From Ardenticatenaceae bacterium (GTDB taxonomy: Bacteria; Chloroflexota; Anaerolineae; Promineifilales; Promineifilaceae), in the NCBI GenBank assembly GCA_020634245.1, contig JACKCC010000017.1, positions 62,001 to 126,000 of the forward strand: DNA of 64,000 bases. The letters run 5' to 3'. Position numbers and translations under genes: made by a program. This document shows, in pieces, positions 28,901 through 37,163 of the stretch. Under the pieces are notes generated by a model. It made no database searches, was not told the DNA's origin, and saw nothing but the letters and a program-made list of their open reading frames with translations. Each line of letters opens with the position of its first letter. Positions within the stretch are counted from its first letter, which is position 1.

Positions 28901-30428
28901 GCCATGAGCCATTGATGTTGGTAGCTCCCATCACGGCGATGCCTTCAACCGCCCCGGTATCGGCATCAGTGATACGGTTGCCGCCGGCAGAGGCAATGAT
29001 GGCTCCGACTGCTGTGCCGCTGCTGTTGGTTTCATCTTCGTTAATGTTGGCCAAAACCATGCTGCCGGAATTATCCAAAACCGGAGCATCATTGGAGCCG
29101 CTTACAGTGACGGTAACAATTGCGCCGTCGTTGCCGCCGTGCCCGTCGGTAATGGTGTAATTGAATGTGTCTTGTATAGAACCACCGCCGGCCAGGGCTT
29201 GTAAGGCCGGTGCATTTTGGGGATTGTAGCTGTATGAGCCGTCGCTATTGATCGTTACGGCCGCACCCAGGCTGCTGGTCGTGGTTGTACTGGTCGCATG
29301 TATTGTATCGCTGGTATCAAGATCAGAATCCCCGGCCAAAACCCCAGGCGCCGACACGTTGAGTATGTTGTCTTCGTTTGTAGAAGCGGTGTCGTTAACG
29401 GCCGTTGGCGGATCATTCACACCGGTAACCGTAATGCTGACAGTGGCTGTATCTGTCAAAGTGCCGCTGTCGCTGATGGTGTAAGTGAACGTATCAATGG
29501 TCGTTTCGGCCACAGCCAGCGCGTTTAGCGCAGCCGCATTTGTCGGATTGTAACTGTAGCTGCCATTGGCATTGACGGTAACGGCCGCTCCTTTGCTGCT
29601 GGTCGCCTGGAAGGCCGTCACGGATAATGTATCTCCGATGTCAACGTCGTTATCATTGCCCAAAACACCGGGCTGGCTCACGTTCAGGGGGGTATCTTCA
29701 TTGGTAGATCCACTGTCGTTGAGCGCTGTCGGGGTATCGTTTACGGCCGTTATCGTTAAATAAACCGTCGCCGTAACCGATAGGGCAGGGGTGGGAATGC
29801 CATTGTCAAAAACCCGGTAAGTGAAACTGTCATTCCCGTTGAAATTAAGCGTAGGCGTGTAGGTGACAGCTCCGCTGGTCAGGTTTACACCCGTCATGCC
29901 ATTGACCGGCCCGGTAATGATGGTCACCGTGCCCGGAACCAGGCTGCCATCCACGTCGCTGTCATTGGCCAGAACAGGAATGATGACGGCAGTATCCTCT
30001 AAAGTGGTTGCGTGGTCATTTGTTGCCAGCGGGGGATCGTTAACGGCCGTTACCGTAATCGTCACATTTCCCACATCGGAAATCTCGCCCGTTATGGAAA
30101 TGTAATAGCCGAACGTAATAATTCCGCTGAAATTAAGCAGCGGCGTATACGTGAATGCACCAGAAGCCGCTAAATCCAACGTTCCGGTAAGCGGCGCGGT
30201 CTCCAAGAGCGCGATCCCACCACTCGCATCATGATCATTGGCCAAAACACCGATGGAAGCAACAATAAGCGCAGTGTCTTCCGCCGTGCTGTACGAGTCA
30301 TCGTTAGCCGTTGGACTAGAAGCAAATACCGTGCCAAATGAAAAGATGAAAAAGAGTGGTGTTATGACTGTGAAGAAAATAATGGGAAGGCGCGTAAATT
30401 TCTCTTTTTTGATTTCCGAATATCCCAT
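25947..30428 (-). CDS. Large secreted cadherin/CSPG-repeat surface protein with C-terminal PPC domain
   Basis: From the ATG at 30428 the product is about 1493 residues, with an N-terminal signal (LPIIFFTVITPLFFIFSFGT, cleavage likely after VFA). A string of beta-sandwich repeats follows. Five to six are of the tandem-95/cadherin-like kind (AVNDPPxAxND...ED...VLANDSDVD). Two have ASAGGDRITDVD, two have AFTEDGGAVxIVD, and at least three are CSPG-type (ITPPAHGDLLLSN, FTQADINNSLVDYSHD). The end has a YLPAIFNNYVYGEPNNSA block and a PPC-like domain (DDKEDWYKFTL, GTYYVRIYT). Asp-rich inter-repeat motifs suggest calcium binding. No LPxTG or membrane anchor is seen. A role in adhesion or as a cell-surface fibre is inferred. 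An upstream start at 30470 would only lengthen the leader. Convergent with the acyl-CoA dehydrogenase gene. Confidence 0.85.
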   Translation of the reverse strand: MGYSEIKKEKFTRLPIIFFTVITPLFFIFSFGTVFASSPTANDDSYSTAEDTALIVASIGVLANDHDASGGIALLETAPLTGTLDLAASGAFTYTPLLNFSGIITFGYYISITGEISDVGNVTITVTAVNDPPLATNDHATTLEDTAVIIPVLANDSDVDGSLVPGTVTIITGPVNGMTGVNLTSGAVTYTPTLNFNGNDSFTYRVFDNGIPTPALSVTATVYLTITAVNDTPTALNDSGSTNEDTPLNVSQPGVLGNDNDVDIGDTLSVTAFQATSSKGAAVTVNANGSYSYNPTNAAALNALAVAETTIDTFTYTISDSGTLTDTATVSITVTGVNDPPTAVNDTASTNEDNILNVSAPGVLAGDSDLDTSDTIHATSTTTTSSLGAAVTINSDGSYSYNPQNAPALQALAGGGSIQDTFNYTITDGHGGNDGAIVTVTVSGSNDAPVLDNSGSMVLANINEDETNSSGTAVGAIIASAGGNRITDADTGAVEGIAVMGATNINGSWQYSLDGSNWNLFGAVSNFNAVLLDTSEFIRFVPNANYNGSAGTISFRAWDQTTGASGDIHINVNTNGTTTPYSTGTETATLTVLAVNDAPVLDDSGDLFLTSIGEDNITNPGDSVAAIVASAGGDRITDVDANSEEGIAVIGVDNLHGVWQYSINGGLNWSGFSVSSTSATLLGSQSRIRFVPQLNYSGTAGNITFRAWDLTTGGIGNINVNISQTGGTTAYSTDTETAALYVYSINDPPILDLNGPGGGSSYGFSSAFTEDGGAVRIVDTDLLITDVDNLVLASARAVLTNPLDGMAESLSVNTGVTGITAVYSTTTSILSITGPAPLTDFQTVLRTLSYNNTSQNPNTAGRVIEVRVNDGTDNSNLTESFVSITPVNDAPILVNNITLPVNEGGDATISVARLFVDDVDNTSSQIIYTVITPPAHGDLLLSNVPLITNNTFTQADINNSLVDYSHDASELPSDSFTFTVSDSSGGTIGVTTFNISVNPDNDSPVLAVNTGLTLDEQATSTITSLRLSVTDVDNTAVQLTYRLEVLPLHGNLLFNGTPLALNATFTQADINNNKLAYAHDGSETISDSFTFAVEDGSGGTIDSTLFAITINPVNDAPSIDLNGATTGTNFAADFTEDGGAVAIVDSASLVFDADNNNLLTATAVLSTHPDGTAESLSVNTSGTSISASYNPATGVLTLVGIDTVSHYQTVLRSLKYNNTSQDPTASYRTVTATVNDGALSSNVATSTITIHPVNDLPVLLINAGLTVDYGQTGVINNTLLRITDLDNSTSELVYTIKILPVNGQLKRNGVPLTVNSTLTQADINNGLLSYAHDKTNTESDSFQFTAVDGDGGSISQKTFAIVINPQPIVYLPAIFNNYVYGEPNNSACEAFAISINTSYRFLPDDKEDWYKFTLAAQSSISVQISNYLPVDGQMLVYSDSNCADPPLLAQVADITPSGIANIGVLEAGTYYVRIYTAVIPANSPPYTLRVSKP

Positions 30429-30571
30429 GTAAGTTACCTGTACAATATCTATTGACTTGCCCAAACACATACCTGGTACTAAGGTACTGATAGTATATTA
30501 CAAAAAATATTACAAACGCTATACGTTCTTCGTAAATGACCGGTGAATTATGTGTGAAGATTAGACAATCG

Positions 30572-31153
30572 TCAGGGCAGAAGGGTCACTTGACGGGTAG
30601 GGCTGGTTAACAGGGGAGGGGAATTGCTGTCTGGTTGGAGTTGAACCCACCAGGAGAGGGTCACGGCCGTATCCGTTATTTCGGACATATTTAGCTGCCA
30701 TCGGTAACACAGACCGGTATTGGGTTCGGCCAGTTCTCCCAGCGAGATGACCGGTTGATCATCCAACTGAACATAGGCGGCCAACTGCTGCGGCTCAATT
30801 AATGGCAAAGGCCAGTTGGCATAAAAGGAAATCGTATCATTCTGGCGGAAACTGCTGCCAGATGGAGGGCCAAGCAGTAGAATTTCCGCATCTGGTGGCA
30901 AAGTCGCGGTTGGAATAAGGGTGGGAGTGGGTGGAATTGTAGATGTTGGCGGGATGGCTGTGGCAGAAGAAACGGCCGTTTCCACCACAATTGAATTTTC
31001 TGGTTGGGGCGATGGAGTGGAAACGGCCGTTAACCGCCCAGGTACAAAATTAATAAAAGCAAGGCAAGCAACCAGCAAGAAAAATGGCGCAACAATATAC
31101 GCTGTTTCCTTCCAGCGGAGCTTTTTTGCCATATTTTTAGTACCCGATTCCAT
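30572..31153 (-). CDS. Membrane-anchored protein with Thr/Pro linker and extracytoplasmic domain
   Basis: The start is the ATG at 31153 after AAGGAT. A 193-residue protein: a short cytoplasmic tail, one hydrophobic helix (YIVAPFFLLVACLAFINFV), and a Pro/Thr/Ser-rich tether (about 45-85, PPTSTIPPTPTLIPTATLPP). The last 105 residues look like a single beta-sandwich (GPPSGSSFRQNDTISFYANW, YRWQLNMSEI). I recognise no named family, though such tethered Ig-like domains are common in Chloroflexota. It follows the tyrosine recombinase gene by 9 bp on the same strand, and precedes the large surface protein. Two ACGGCCGT copies lie in it, unlike the recombinase. Confidence 0.65.
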   Translation of the reverse strand: MESGTKNMAKKLRWKETAYIVAPFFLLVACLAFINFVPGRLTAVSTPSPQPENSIVVETAVSSATAIPPTSTIPPTPTLIPTATLPPDAEILLLGPPSGSSFRQNDTISFYANWPLPLIEPQQLAAYVQLDDQPVISLGELAEPNTGLCYRWQLNMSEITDTAVTLSWWVQLQPDSNSPPLLTSPTRQVTLLP

Positions 31154-31162
31154 CAACTATCC

Positions 31163-32326
31163 TTAATAATCCAGCACAATCCCTTCGTTGACCGTCTTGG
31201 CGCGCTCAACATAGCGGCTGGGCGTTTGCATATTTGTCCAACCACCAGCATCCCGTAAAACGAAAGGATTACTATGTTTGGCCGCTTGCGTTGCCCAGGT
31301 ATGGCGCAGGTCATGTGGGCTTAACTCCCAAATACCCAGGATGTCACGCCCCAAAATCTTAATCCGGCTGCCAATTGCCCGTACGGACATGACATCATCA
31401 GTCAATTTTCCACCTTTTCGACTGCCTCGCAACAAGATACCGCCTTGTCGCATGTGTGGCTCATAGTCTGCTAAGGCCCGTTGGATGTCAGGCGTCAAAA
31501 CCATCCGGTCGGTTGTGTCCGTTTTCTGTCGGTAGACGGTGACGACACCCGATTCAATAAAATCAGCCACTTTCAGGCTGGCCGCCTCGCTGGCCCGCAG
31601 GCCCAAATCTAGCAGCAGACTGATTAGCAAGCGGTCGCGGATGCCTTGAGGGGTAGGGGGATGGCTGTTTTTAAGTTTCCGGGCTTGCTGTATCGTCAAG
31701 ACAATCGATTCTTCTTTTTTGTAGCCGATGCGCGTGGACGGTCGTTTCTCATCAACTCGCTTACCTTCTGTTTGCCCATAACCCCGCACCTCACGAATGA
31801 GCGCATGTTCGGCAGGGGGAATCACACCGGCTTTAGCTGCCAGTCGCGCATAAACCCGAATAGAAGCTAAGCGATTATTGACACTGCTGATACTGTAACC
31901 TTGAGTGAGCATCCATCTTACAAATCCTTCAACCAATCCCCAGGATACACCTTGCCAGGCTGACGGTTCATTCTGACCGAACAATGCCACTGCCGCCACT
32001 TCAACGGCTACGTCCTGATTTTTCGTATATTCGTCAAAAACTTGCAATTGGGCTTCATCAAAATTCGTGAACAGCCACGCCACAGCATTGTTGCTTACAG
32101 TTTCTAACGCGTTAATTGCCACAAGGTAGGTAGCCCAGAGTTGCAGCGCGGCGGCGTGCGTGCGCAAAGTTTGTTCGGAACGACGCTGCCGATAATCGGC
32201 AAAAATATAATTGGCGGCGGCCTGGTCAGCCATCTGCGAGATTTGCGCCAGGCTGCTGCCGTCACCAGGAATGATGCTGCTTGTTCGTTGTGAAATGATA
32301 GATGTGTTTGCTGATTGCTCGGTCAT
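31163..32326 (-). CDS. Tyrosine recombinase/integrase
   Basis: A 387-residue site-specific recombinase. The catalytic set is visible: Arg244 in LGLRASEAASL, His338 and Arg341 in SPHDLRHTWAT, Trp363 in DAGGWTNM, and the nucleophile Tyr372 in TPSRYVE. The N-terminal 180 residues form a helical core-binding domain (TLRTHAAALQLWATYL, SISSVNNRLASIRVYARLA). No excisionase, phage gene or att duplication is recognisable nearby. A perfect 15-7-15 palindrome lies 23 bp before the start and looks like a recombination core or an operator. The gene has no ACGGCCGT and is a likely import. It could belong to a XerC-like clade, an integron-free stand-alone integrase, or a remnant of an element. Confidence 0.9.
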   Translation of the reverse strand: MTEQSANTSIISQRTSSIIPGDGSSLAQISQMADQAAANYIFADYRQRRSEQTLRTHAAALQLWATYLVAINALETVSNNAVAWLFTNFDEAQLQVFDEYTKNQDVAVEVAAVALFGQNEPSAWQGVSWGLVEGFVRWMLTQGYSISSVNNRLASIRVYARLAAKAGVIPPAEHALIREVRGYGQTEGKRVDEKRPSTRIGYKKEESIVLTIQQARKLKNSHPPTPQGIRDRLLISLLLDLGLRASEAASLKVADFIESGVVTVYRQKTDTTDRMVLTPDIQRALADYEPHMRQGGILLRGSRKGGKLTDDVMSVRAIGSRIKILGRDILGIWELSPHDLRHTWATQAAKHSNPFVLRDAGGWTNMQTPSRYVERAKTVNEGIVLDY

Positions 32327-32348
32327 GTATGTAAATCGTTTGAATAAT

Positions 32349-32385
32349 TATAGATACTGATATACTTAACATATCAGTATCTATA
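32349..32385. promoter_or_regulatory. Perfect palindrome with 15-bp arms and 7-bp centre before the recombinase gene
   Basis: TATAGATACTGATAT, centre ACTTAAC, then ATATCAGTATCTATA. It lies in the divergent spacer between the recombinase gene and glgB. The geometry (13-15-bp inverted arms around 6-8 bp) is that of known tyrosine recombinase core sites such as loxP and FRT. An operator for a repressor, or an RNA hairpin, is the alternative. Confidence 0.75.
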
Positions 32386-32507
32386 TATTACCAAATTAGT
32401 GCTATTATGTCAAGCGAATGCAATATATAAACTGTCATAGCTTGCAATAAAGAGTATTTAGGCTAATTTGTTAAAACGTTCTAAAATAGAAGTGGAGGCT
32501 AACTACT

Positions 32508-34709
32508 ATGAACGAAGTAACAGCACAGGAAGAAATTTTGGCGATTGTTGGTGGCTACCACGGCGATCCGTTCGGCATTCTTGGCCCGCATGAAATTGAA
32601 GGCGGACTTGTCATTCGCACATTTCAACCATTCGCTACGGCCGTATCCGTTGTACCCGTTGATGGCAGTCAATCAATGCCAATGACCCGCGCTCATGATG
32701 ACGGCTTTTTTCAGGTTGTTGTGCCCGGCGCTTCAATGTCCTTTACCTATCAGCTTGAGATCATGACACATGCCGGCAATGGACTCCTATACGAAGATAC
32801 TTATGCTTATCCCAGCTTGCTCGGTGATTTTGACAAATATTTGCTCGCTGAAGGCACGCACTTGCACAGCTACGAACAATTGGGGGCACACACCCGCGAC
32901 GCAAACGGCCGTTCCGGTGTCTTTTTTGCAGTGTGGGCGCCCAGCGCTTTGCGGGTCTCGGTCGTTGGTGAATTTAACCAGTGGGACGGCCGTCGTCATC
33001 CCATGCGTTTTCATCCAGGCACCGGCATCTGGGAAATCTTCATTCCCGATTTAGGTCAGGGCACACTCTACAAATACGAAATCAAAACCAACTATCAGGG
33101 CTACACGGTCAAGAAAACCGATCCGGTTGGCTTTTTCAGCGAAATGCGCCCCAATACTGCCTCTATCGTTTGGGACATCGATCGCTACCACTGGTGCGAC
33201 ACCGACTGGATAACCCGTGGCCGCGCCGCGCGCAACGCCCTTGACGCACCCATCTCCATTTATGAAGTTCATCTTGGCTCTTGGAAACTCAAAAACGGCT
33301 GGGAATGGCTCACTTATCGTGAATTAGCCGAACAGCTCATCCCTTACGTCAAAGAGATGGGCTACAGCCACATCGAATTGTTACCCATCGCCGAGCATCC
33401 ATTCGATGGGTCTTGGGGCTATCAGGTAACCGGTTATTTCGCTCCTACCAGCCGGTTTGGTACCCCCGACGACTTTATGGCTTTTATCGATGCCTGCCAT
33501 CAAGCCAATATCGGCGTCATTCTGGACTGGGTGCCGGCCCACTTCCCCACCGACGAGCACGGGTTGGGCTTTTTCGACGGTACACATCTATACGAACACG
33601 CCGACCCTCGAAAAGGAGCGCATCCAGACTGGGGAACGTTGATTTTCAATTACGGCCGTAACGAAGTCCGCCAGTTTTTAATCAGCAATGCCCTGTTCTG
33701 GATTGATAAATATCACATCGATGGCCTCCGCGTCGACGCGGTTGCTTCCATGCTGTATCTCGATTTTTCACGAGAAGAGGGCGAGTGGCTGCCCAATCAG
33801 TACGGCGGCCGGGAAAATATAGAGGCAATCGAGTTCCTGCGCGATTTCAACGATCGAGTGCATGAAGTATTCCCCGATGTGCTGACCGTTGCCGAAGAAT
33901 CGACGTCTTGGGGCGGTGTCACAGCCCCTACCAGCAGTAACGGCCTGGGATTTGATTTGAAATGGAACATGGGCTGGATGCACGACACGCTGCGTTACAT
34001 GAAAGAAGACCCGGTTCATCGTGCTTATCATCAAGGCGAATTAACGTTCTCCCTACTGTACGCCTTCAGCGAAAAATTCCTCCTCCCCCTCTCCCACGAT
34101 GAAGTTGTTCATCTAAAACATAGTATGCTGGACAAAATGCCTGGCGACGTCTGGCAAAAGTTTGCCAATTTACGGCTGCTTTACGGTTACCAATGGGCAC
34201 ATCCCGGCAAAAAATTACTGTTCATGGGTGGCGAAATTGGTCAGTGGCGCGAATGGAGCGAGGCGCGCAGCCTGGATTGGAATTTGCTGGACGAAAGCGA
34301 AAAACACCGGGGGCTGCAATCGTTTATGCGTGATTTGAATCACTTTTACCAAAACACGCCAGCTCTGTACGAAGAAGACAACTCCTGGGAGGGGTTTACC
34401 TGGCTTGATTTCCGTGACAGCCAGCGCAGTCTCCTGGTTTTTTTGCGGCAAACGGCTGATAAACGGGACCATGTGGTTGTAGCTTGCAACTTCACGCCGG
34501 TGCCGCGCCACAATTATCGGTTGGGTGTACCTGAAGCCGGTGCATATGTGGAGGTGCTAAACAGTGATACGGCCGTTTACGGCGGCAGCAATGTCAACAA
34601 CAACCAACCCCTCATTACCGAACCGGCACCCTGGCAGGATCAGCCCCATTCGATTTATTTGACGTTGCCGCCATTGGGCGTCGTTTATTTGAAAAAAGAC
34701 CATGACTGA
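32508..34709 (+). CDS. glgB: 1,4-alpha-glucan branching enzyme
   Basis: Forms alpha-1,6 branches in glycogen. The 733-residue product has an N-terminal branching-enzyme domain (residues 1-100, GDPFGILGPHE), a CBM48 domain (about 110-215, VFFAVWAPSALRVSVVGEFN), and the GH13 barrel: SIYEVHLGSW, LLPIAEHPFDGSWGYQVTGY, nucleophile Asp in GLRVDAVASMLY, acid/base Glu in VAEESTSWGGV, and stabilising Asp in SHDEVVHLKHSMLDKMPGD. A C-terminal beta domain ends PLGVVYLKK. The ATG at 32508 is preceded by GGAGG. Its stop overlaps the manA start by eight bases. No glgA or glgC lies in the window, so the pathway partners are elsewhere. Confidence 0.96.
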   Translation: MNEVTAQEEILAIVGGYHGDPFGILGPHEIEGGLVIRTFQPFATAVSVVPVDGSQSMPMTRAHDDGFFQVVVPGASMSFTYQLEIMTHAGNGLLYEDTYAYPSLLGDFDKYLLAEGTHLHSYEQLGAHTRDANGRSGVFFAVWAPSALRVSVVGEFNQWDGRRHPMRFHPGTGIWEIFIPDLGQGTLYKYEIKTNYQGYTVKKTDPVGFFSEMRPNTASIVWDIDRYHWCDTDWITRGRAARNALDAPISIYEVHLGSWKLKNGWEWLTYRELAEQLIPYVKEMGYSHIELLPIAEHPFDGSWGYQVTGYFAPTSRFGTPDDFMAFIDACHQANIGVILDWVPAHFPTDEHGLGFFDGTHLYEHADPRKGAHPDWGTLIFNYGRNEVRQFLISNALFWIDKYHIDGLRVDAVASMLYLDFSREEGEWLPNQYGGRENIEAIEFLRDFNDRVHEVFPDVLTVAEESTSWGGVTAPTSSNGLGFDLKWNMGWMHDTLRYMKEDPVHRAYHQGELTFSLLYAFSEKFLLPLSHDEVVHLKHSMLDKMPGDVWQKFANLRLLYGYQWAHPGKKLLFMGGEIGQWREWSEARSLDWNLLDESEKHRGLQSFMRDLNHFYQNTPALYEEDNSWEGFTWLDFRDSQRSLLVFLRQTADKRDHVVVACNFTPVPRHNYRLGVPEAGAYVEVLNSDTAVYGGSNVNNNQPLITEPAPWQDQPHSIYLTLPPLGVVYLKKDHD

Positions 34710-35694
34710 GCCACTTTACCCACTTTTATTTGAGCCGGTTCTGAAAGATTACATTTGGGGCGGACGCAACCTGGAAAAGCTGGGCCGCACACTGCCGCCG
34801 GAGAAAACGGCCGAAAGTTGGGAGATTGCCGCTCATGAAGATGGCACGGCCGTTGTCACTAATGGTTATTTTGCCGGGCAGTCGCTAACGGCCGTGCACC
34901 AAACGCTGGGATTGGACCTCATCGGAACCAACAACGCCTGGGCGCAGGAACGAAACAAATTCCCGCTGCTCATCAAACTGCTGGATGCCAATCAGCCGCT
35001 TTCGGTGCAGGTTCACCCCAACGATGATTACGCACTGGCCCACGAAGGCAACGAATTAGGCAAGACAGAAATGTGGATAGTGCTGCACGCCGAACCGGAC
35101 GCAGCCATTATTTTTGGTGTCAAACCGGGCACGACACCGGCTAATTTCCGCCAGGCCATTTTGAATGGCAATTTGGAACAGTACTTGCATCAGGTTCCGG
35201 TCAAAGCTGGGGACGTCGTTTGCGTGCCCGCCGGTTCGCTCCATGCCATTATGGGTGGTTTGATCATTGCCGAAATCCAGCAAAACTCGAACACGACCTA
35301 CCGGGTATATGATTGGCATCGTGTGGACGCTGATGGGAAGGCACGGCCGTTACACATCGACAAAGCGCTTGATGTCATCAATTTTGACCAGGTGGAACCC
35401 GAATTAGCCCAGCCAACCCTGGTTCACCAGGCCGATGGCGTGAGCCGGTACGAGCTGTGTCGCAACCGTTACTTTGTCACCGAACGGGTAGAGATGGCGG
35501 CTGATGCAGTGTATAACGGCCGTTGCGACGGCACAACCCTGGAGATTTGGGGCGTGATTGAGGGCGGAGTTACGATAAATGGCGTGGACTTAACGGCCGT
35601 ACGCTTCACGCTTCTACCCGCGGCCTTAGGTGATTTTGCTGTTAAAGCCATTCAGAAAACGACTCTGATTCGCTCTTACGTTACCGGCACATAG
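34702..35694 (+). CDS. manA: Mannose-6-phosphate isomerase, class I
   Basis: Interconverts fructose-6-phosphate and mannose-6-phosphate, the entry to GDP-mannose. The 330-residue length suits the short bacterial type I enzyme. Visible: the opening LFEPVLKDYIWGGRNLEKLGR, ESWEIAAHEDG, the zinc block SVQVHPNDDYALAHEGNELGKTE, VPAGSLHAIMGGLIIAEIQQ followed by NSNTTYRVYDW, with His and Glu ligands in place. Translation is coupled to glgB by the eight-base overlap. Together with the phosphohexomutase (41159-42580) and gmd (42665-43639) it points to GDP-deoxymannose sugar supply. Contains five ACGGCCGT copies, among the densest in the window. Confidence 0.94.
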   Translation: MTEPLYPLLFEPVLKDYIWGGRNLEKLGRTLPPEKTAESWEIAAHEDGTAVVTNGYFAGQSLTAVHQTLGLDLIGTNNAWAQERNKFPLLIKLLDANQPLSVQVHPNDDYALAHEGNELGKTEMWIVLHAEPDAAIIFGVKPGTTPANFRQAILNGNLEQYLHQVPVKAGDVVCVPAGSLHAIMGGLIIAEIQQNSNTTYRVYDWHRVDADGKARPLHIDKALDVINFDQVEPELAQPTLVHQADGVSRYELCRNRYFVTERVEMAADAVYNGRCDGTTLEIWGVIEGGVTINGVDLTAVRFTLLPAALGDFAVKAIQKTTLIRSYVTGT

Positions 35695-35841
35695 CGTTTG
35701 ACAATTAGCGGGTGCATTGACCTTGTGTCCGCCTTTTACTCAATCATCTTCCCAGCTCACTGATCAACCTATAATCTTGATTCACCGCAACAAAAAGGTT
35801 GTTGTGTTTGTGGATAGTATGGTAAGGAGTGATCGTTCGTA

Positions 35842-36654
35842 GTGGAAAACGAAGTAAAAGAAAAAAGTATTGAAAAACGGCCGTTAGACCGCAAGGCATT
35901 GGCCGATATTGTAGACTTGGCCTTACGAGCCGGGCAGCTGCTCATCCAAAACGGGGCCGAAAGCCAGCGCGTCGAAGAGACCGTACGCCTGTTGGGAACC
36001 GGTTTGGGCTGCGACTGGGGTGACGTGCTGGTTTCTCACAATGCCCTGGTGGTTTCGCACAGCAGCAAAGGCGAATTCCGCACCAAAATTAGGCGGACCT
36101 CGCGCGACGGCGTAAACATGACGACTGTTACGGCCGTTTCCCATCTGGTTCACCGTGTGGAAGAGGGTAAATATGATCGCTTCAAAGTGCGGGAAGAATT
36201 GAAGCGGATTAGCAGCCTGCCGCGCCATTACAATCGGTGGGTAACAGCGGTAATGGTGGGTCTGGCTTGTGCTGCATTTAGTCGGTTGTTTGGCGGCGAC
36301 TGGGCCGTCTTTGGCGTGACCTGGCTGGCTGCCATCGGTGCTACCCTTGTCCGCCAGGAATTGGCCCAGCGCAGTTTTAACAAATACCTGGTTGTGATCG
36401 CGACAGCATTTGCCGCCGGATTATTTGTGGGTATTGCCAATTTAATTCATTTGAGCAGCCATCTAGAGATTGCTTTGGCCGCTTCCGTTTTAATGCTGGT
36501 GCCGGGTGTACCGTTCATCAACTCCGTGGAGGACCTTATCAAGGGGCATATTGTGGTAGGACTGGCACAGGCCGTCACCGGCGTGCTGATTATTCTGGCC
36601 ATTGCCCTGGGACTTATCCTGGCCATGCAGGTAACGGGAATAACAGGCTTATGA
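35842..36654 (+). CDS. Threonine/serine exporter family protein, ThrE N-terminal type (DUF1212)
   Basis: A 270-residue inner-membrane protein of the two-part ThrE exporters. Residues 15-110 form the soluble family domain (LALRAGQLLIQNGAESQRVEETV, then RRTSRDGVNMTTVTAV in which a catalytic-like motif of the family sits). Five hydrophobic helices follow between about 135 and 265, including PGVPFINSVEDLIKGHIVVG, typical of the family. The start is the GTG at 35842 after TAAGGAGTG. The stop overlaps the next gene's ATG by four bases. Substrate (small amino acids or other metabolites such as succinate in relatives) cannot be told. Confidence 0.88.
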   Translation: MENEVKEKSIEKRPLDRKALADIVDLALRAGQLLIQNGAESQRVEETVRLLGTGLGCDWGDVLVSHNALVVSHSSKGEFRTKIRRTSRDGVNMTTVTAVSHLVHRVEEGKYDRFKVREELKRISSLPRHYNRWVTAVMVGLACAAFSRLFGGDWAVFGVTWLAAIGATLVRQELAQRSFNKYLVVIATAFAAGLFVGIANLIHLSSHLEIALAASVLMLVPGVPFINSVEDLIKGHIVVGLAQAVTGVLIILAIALGLILAMQVTGITGL

Positions 36655-37121
36655 ACGGATGGGATTTGCTACAAAATATTATTTGGGCTGGCGTGGCCGC
36701 CCTGGGATTTGCTATTCTGTTCAATGTGCCCAAACGCACCCTTTTTGCCTGTGCCTTGAGCGGTTCTGTGGCCTATGCGGTGCGCACTTTGCTGACAAAT
36801 TCCGGCTATTTAGGTATTGAAGCGGCAACTTTGATGGGGGCGGCGGCAGTTGGCTTTTTGGGTGTTCCGTTTGGACGGCGCTGGCACGCGCCAGCAATTA
36901 TTTTTGTTATTCCTGGTGTGATTCCATTGGTGCCGGGGGCGCTGGCCTTCCGCACGATGATCGATCTGCTCAATTTGACAACGGCTACAGGTGGCGTTAC
37001 GGGTGATTTGTTGACGGTCACGGCCGTTAACAGTCTCAAAACAGTTTTAATTGTGGGCGGTATTGCCGGGGGCGTGGCCATGCCCAGCCTGCTGCTGCGC
37101 CGTTACCGGCCTATGACGTAG
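36651..37121 (+). CDS. Threonine/serine exporter family protein, ThrE C-terminal type (DUF3815)
   Basis: A 156-residue membrane protein, the second half of the split ThrE exporter. Four to five hydrophobic segments are seen, with the family block PAIIFVIPGVIPLVPGALAF near residues 82-101 and a Gly-rich last helix (IVGGIAGGVAMPSLLLRR). It is coupled by an ATGA overlap to the DUF1212 partner, so the two should form one transporter. The gene ends at the foot of a 15-bp hairpin shared with the convergent glycosyltransferase gene. Confidence 0.88.
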   Translation: MNGWDLLQNIIWAGVAALGFAILFNVPKRTLFACALSGSVAYAVRTLLTNSGYLGIEAATLMGAAAVGFLGVPFGRRWHAPAIIFVIPGVIPLVPGALAFRTMIDLLNLTTATGGVTGDLLTVTAVNSLKTVLIVGGIAGGVAMPSLLLRRYRPMT

Positions 37122-37154
37122 TTGGCCAGTTGGTTGACGAACCAACCGGCCAAC
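37121..37154. terminator. Hairpin between convergent exporter and GT4 genes
   Basis: GTTGGCCAGTTGGTT and AACCAACCGGCCAAC pair with a single mismatch around a GACG loop. The position between convergent stops suggests a bidirectional terminator, though no clear T-tract follows. Confidence 0.65.
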
Positions 37155-37163
37155 TATCCAACA

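Noticed and set aside
31163..32326. Prophage or integrative element around the recombinase
   Set aside because: No structural, replication, excisionase or conjugation genes, no tRNA and no att-like direct repeats were found nearby.
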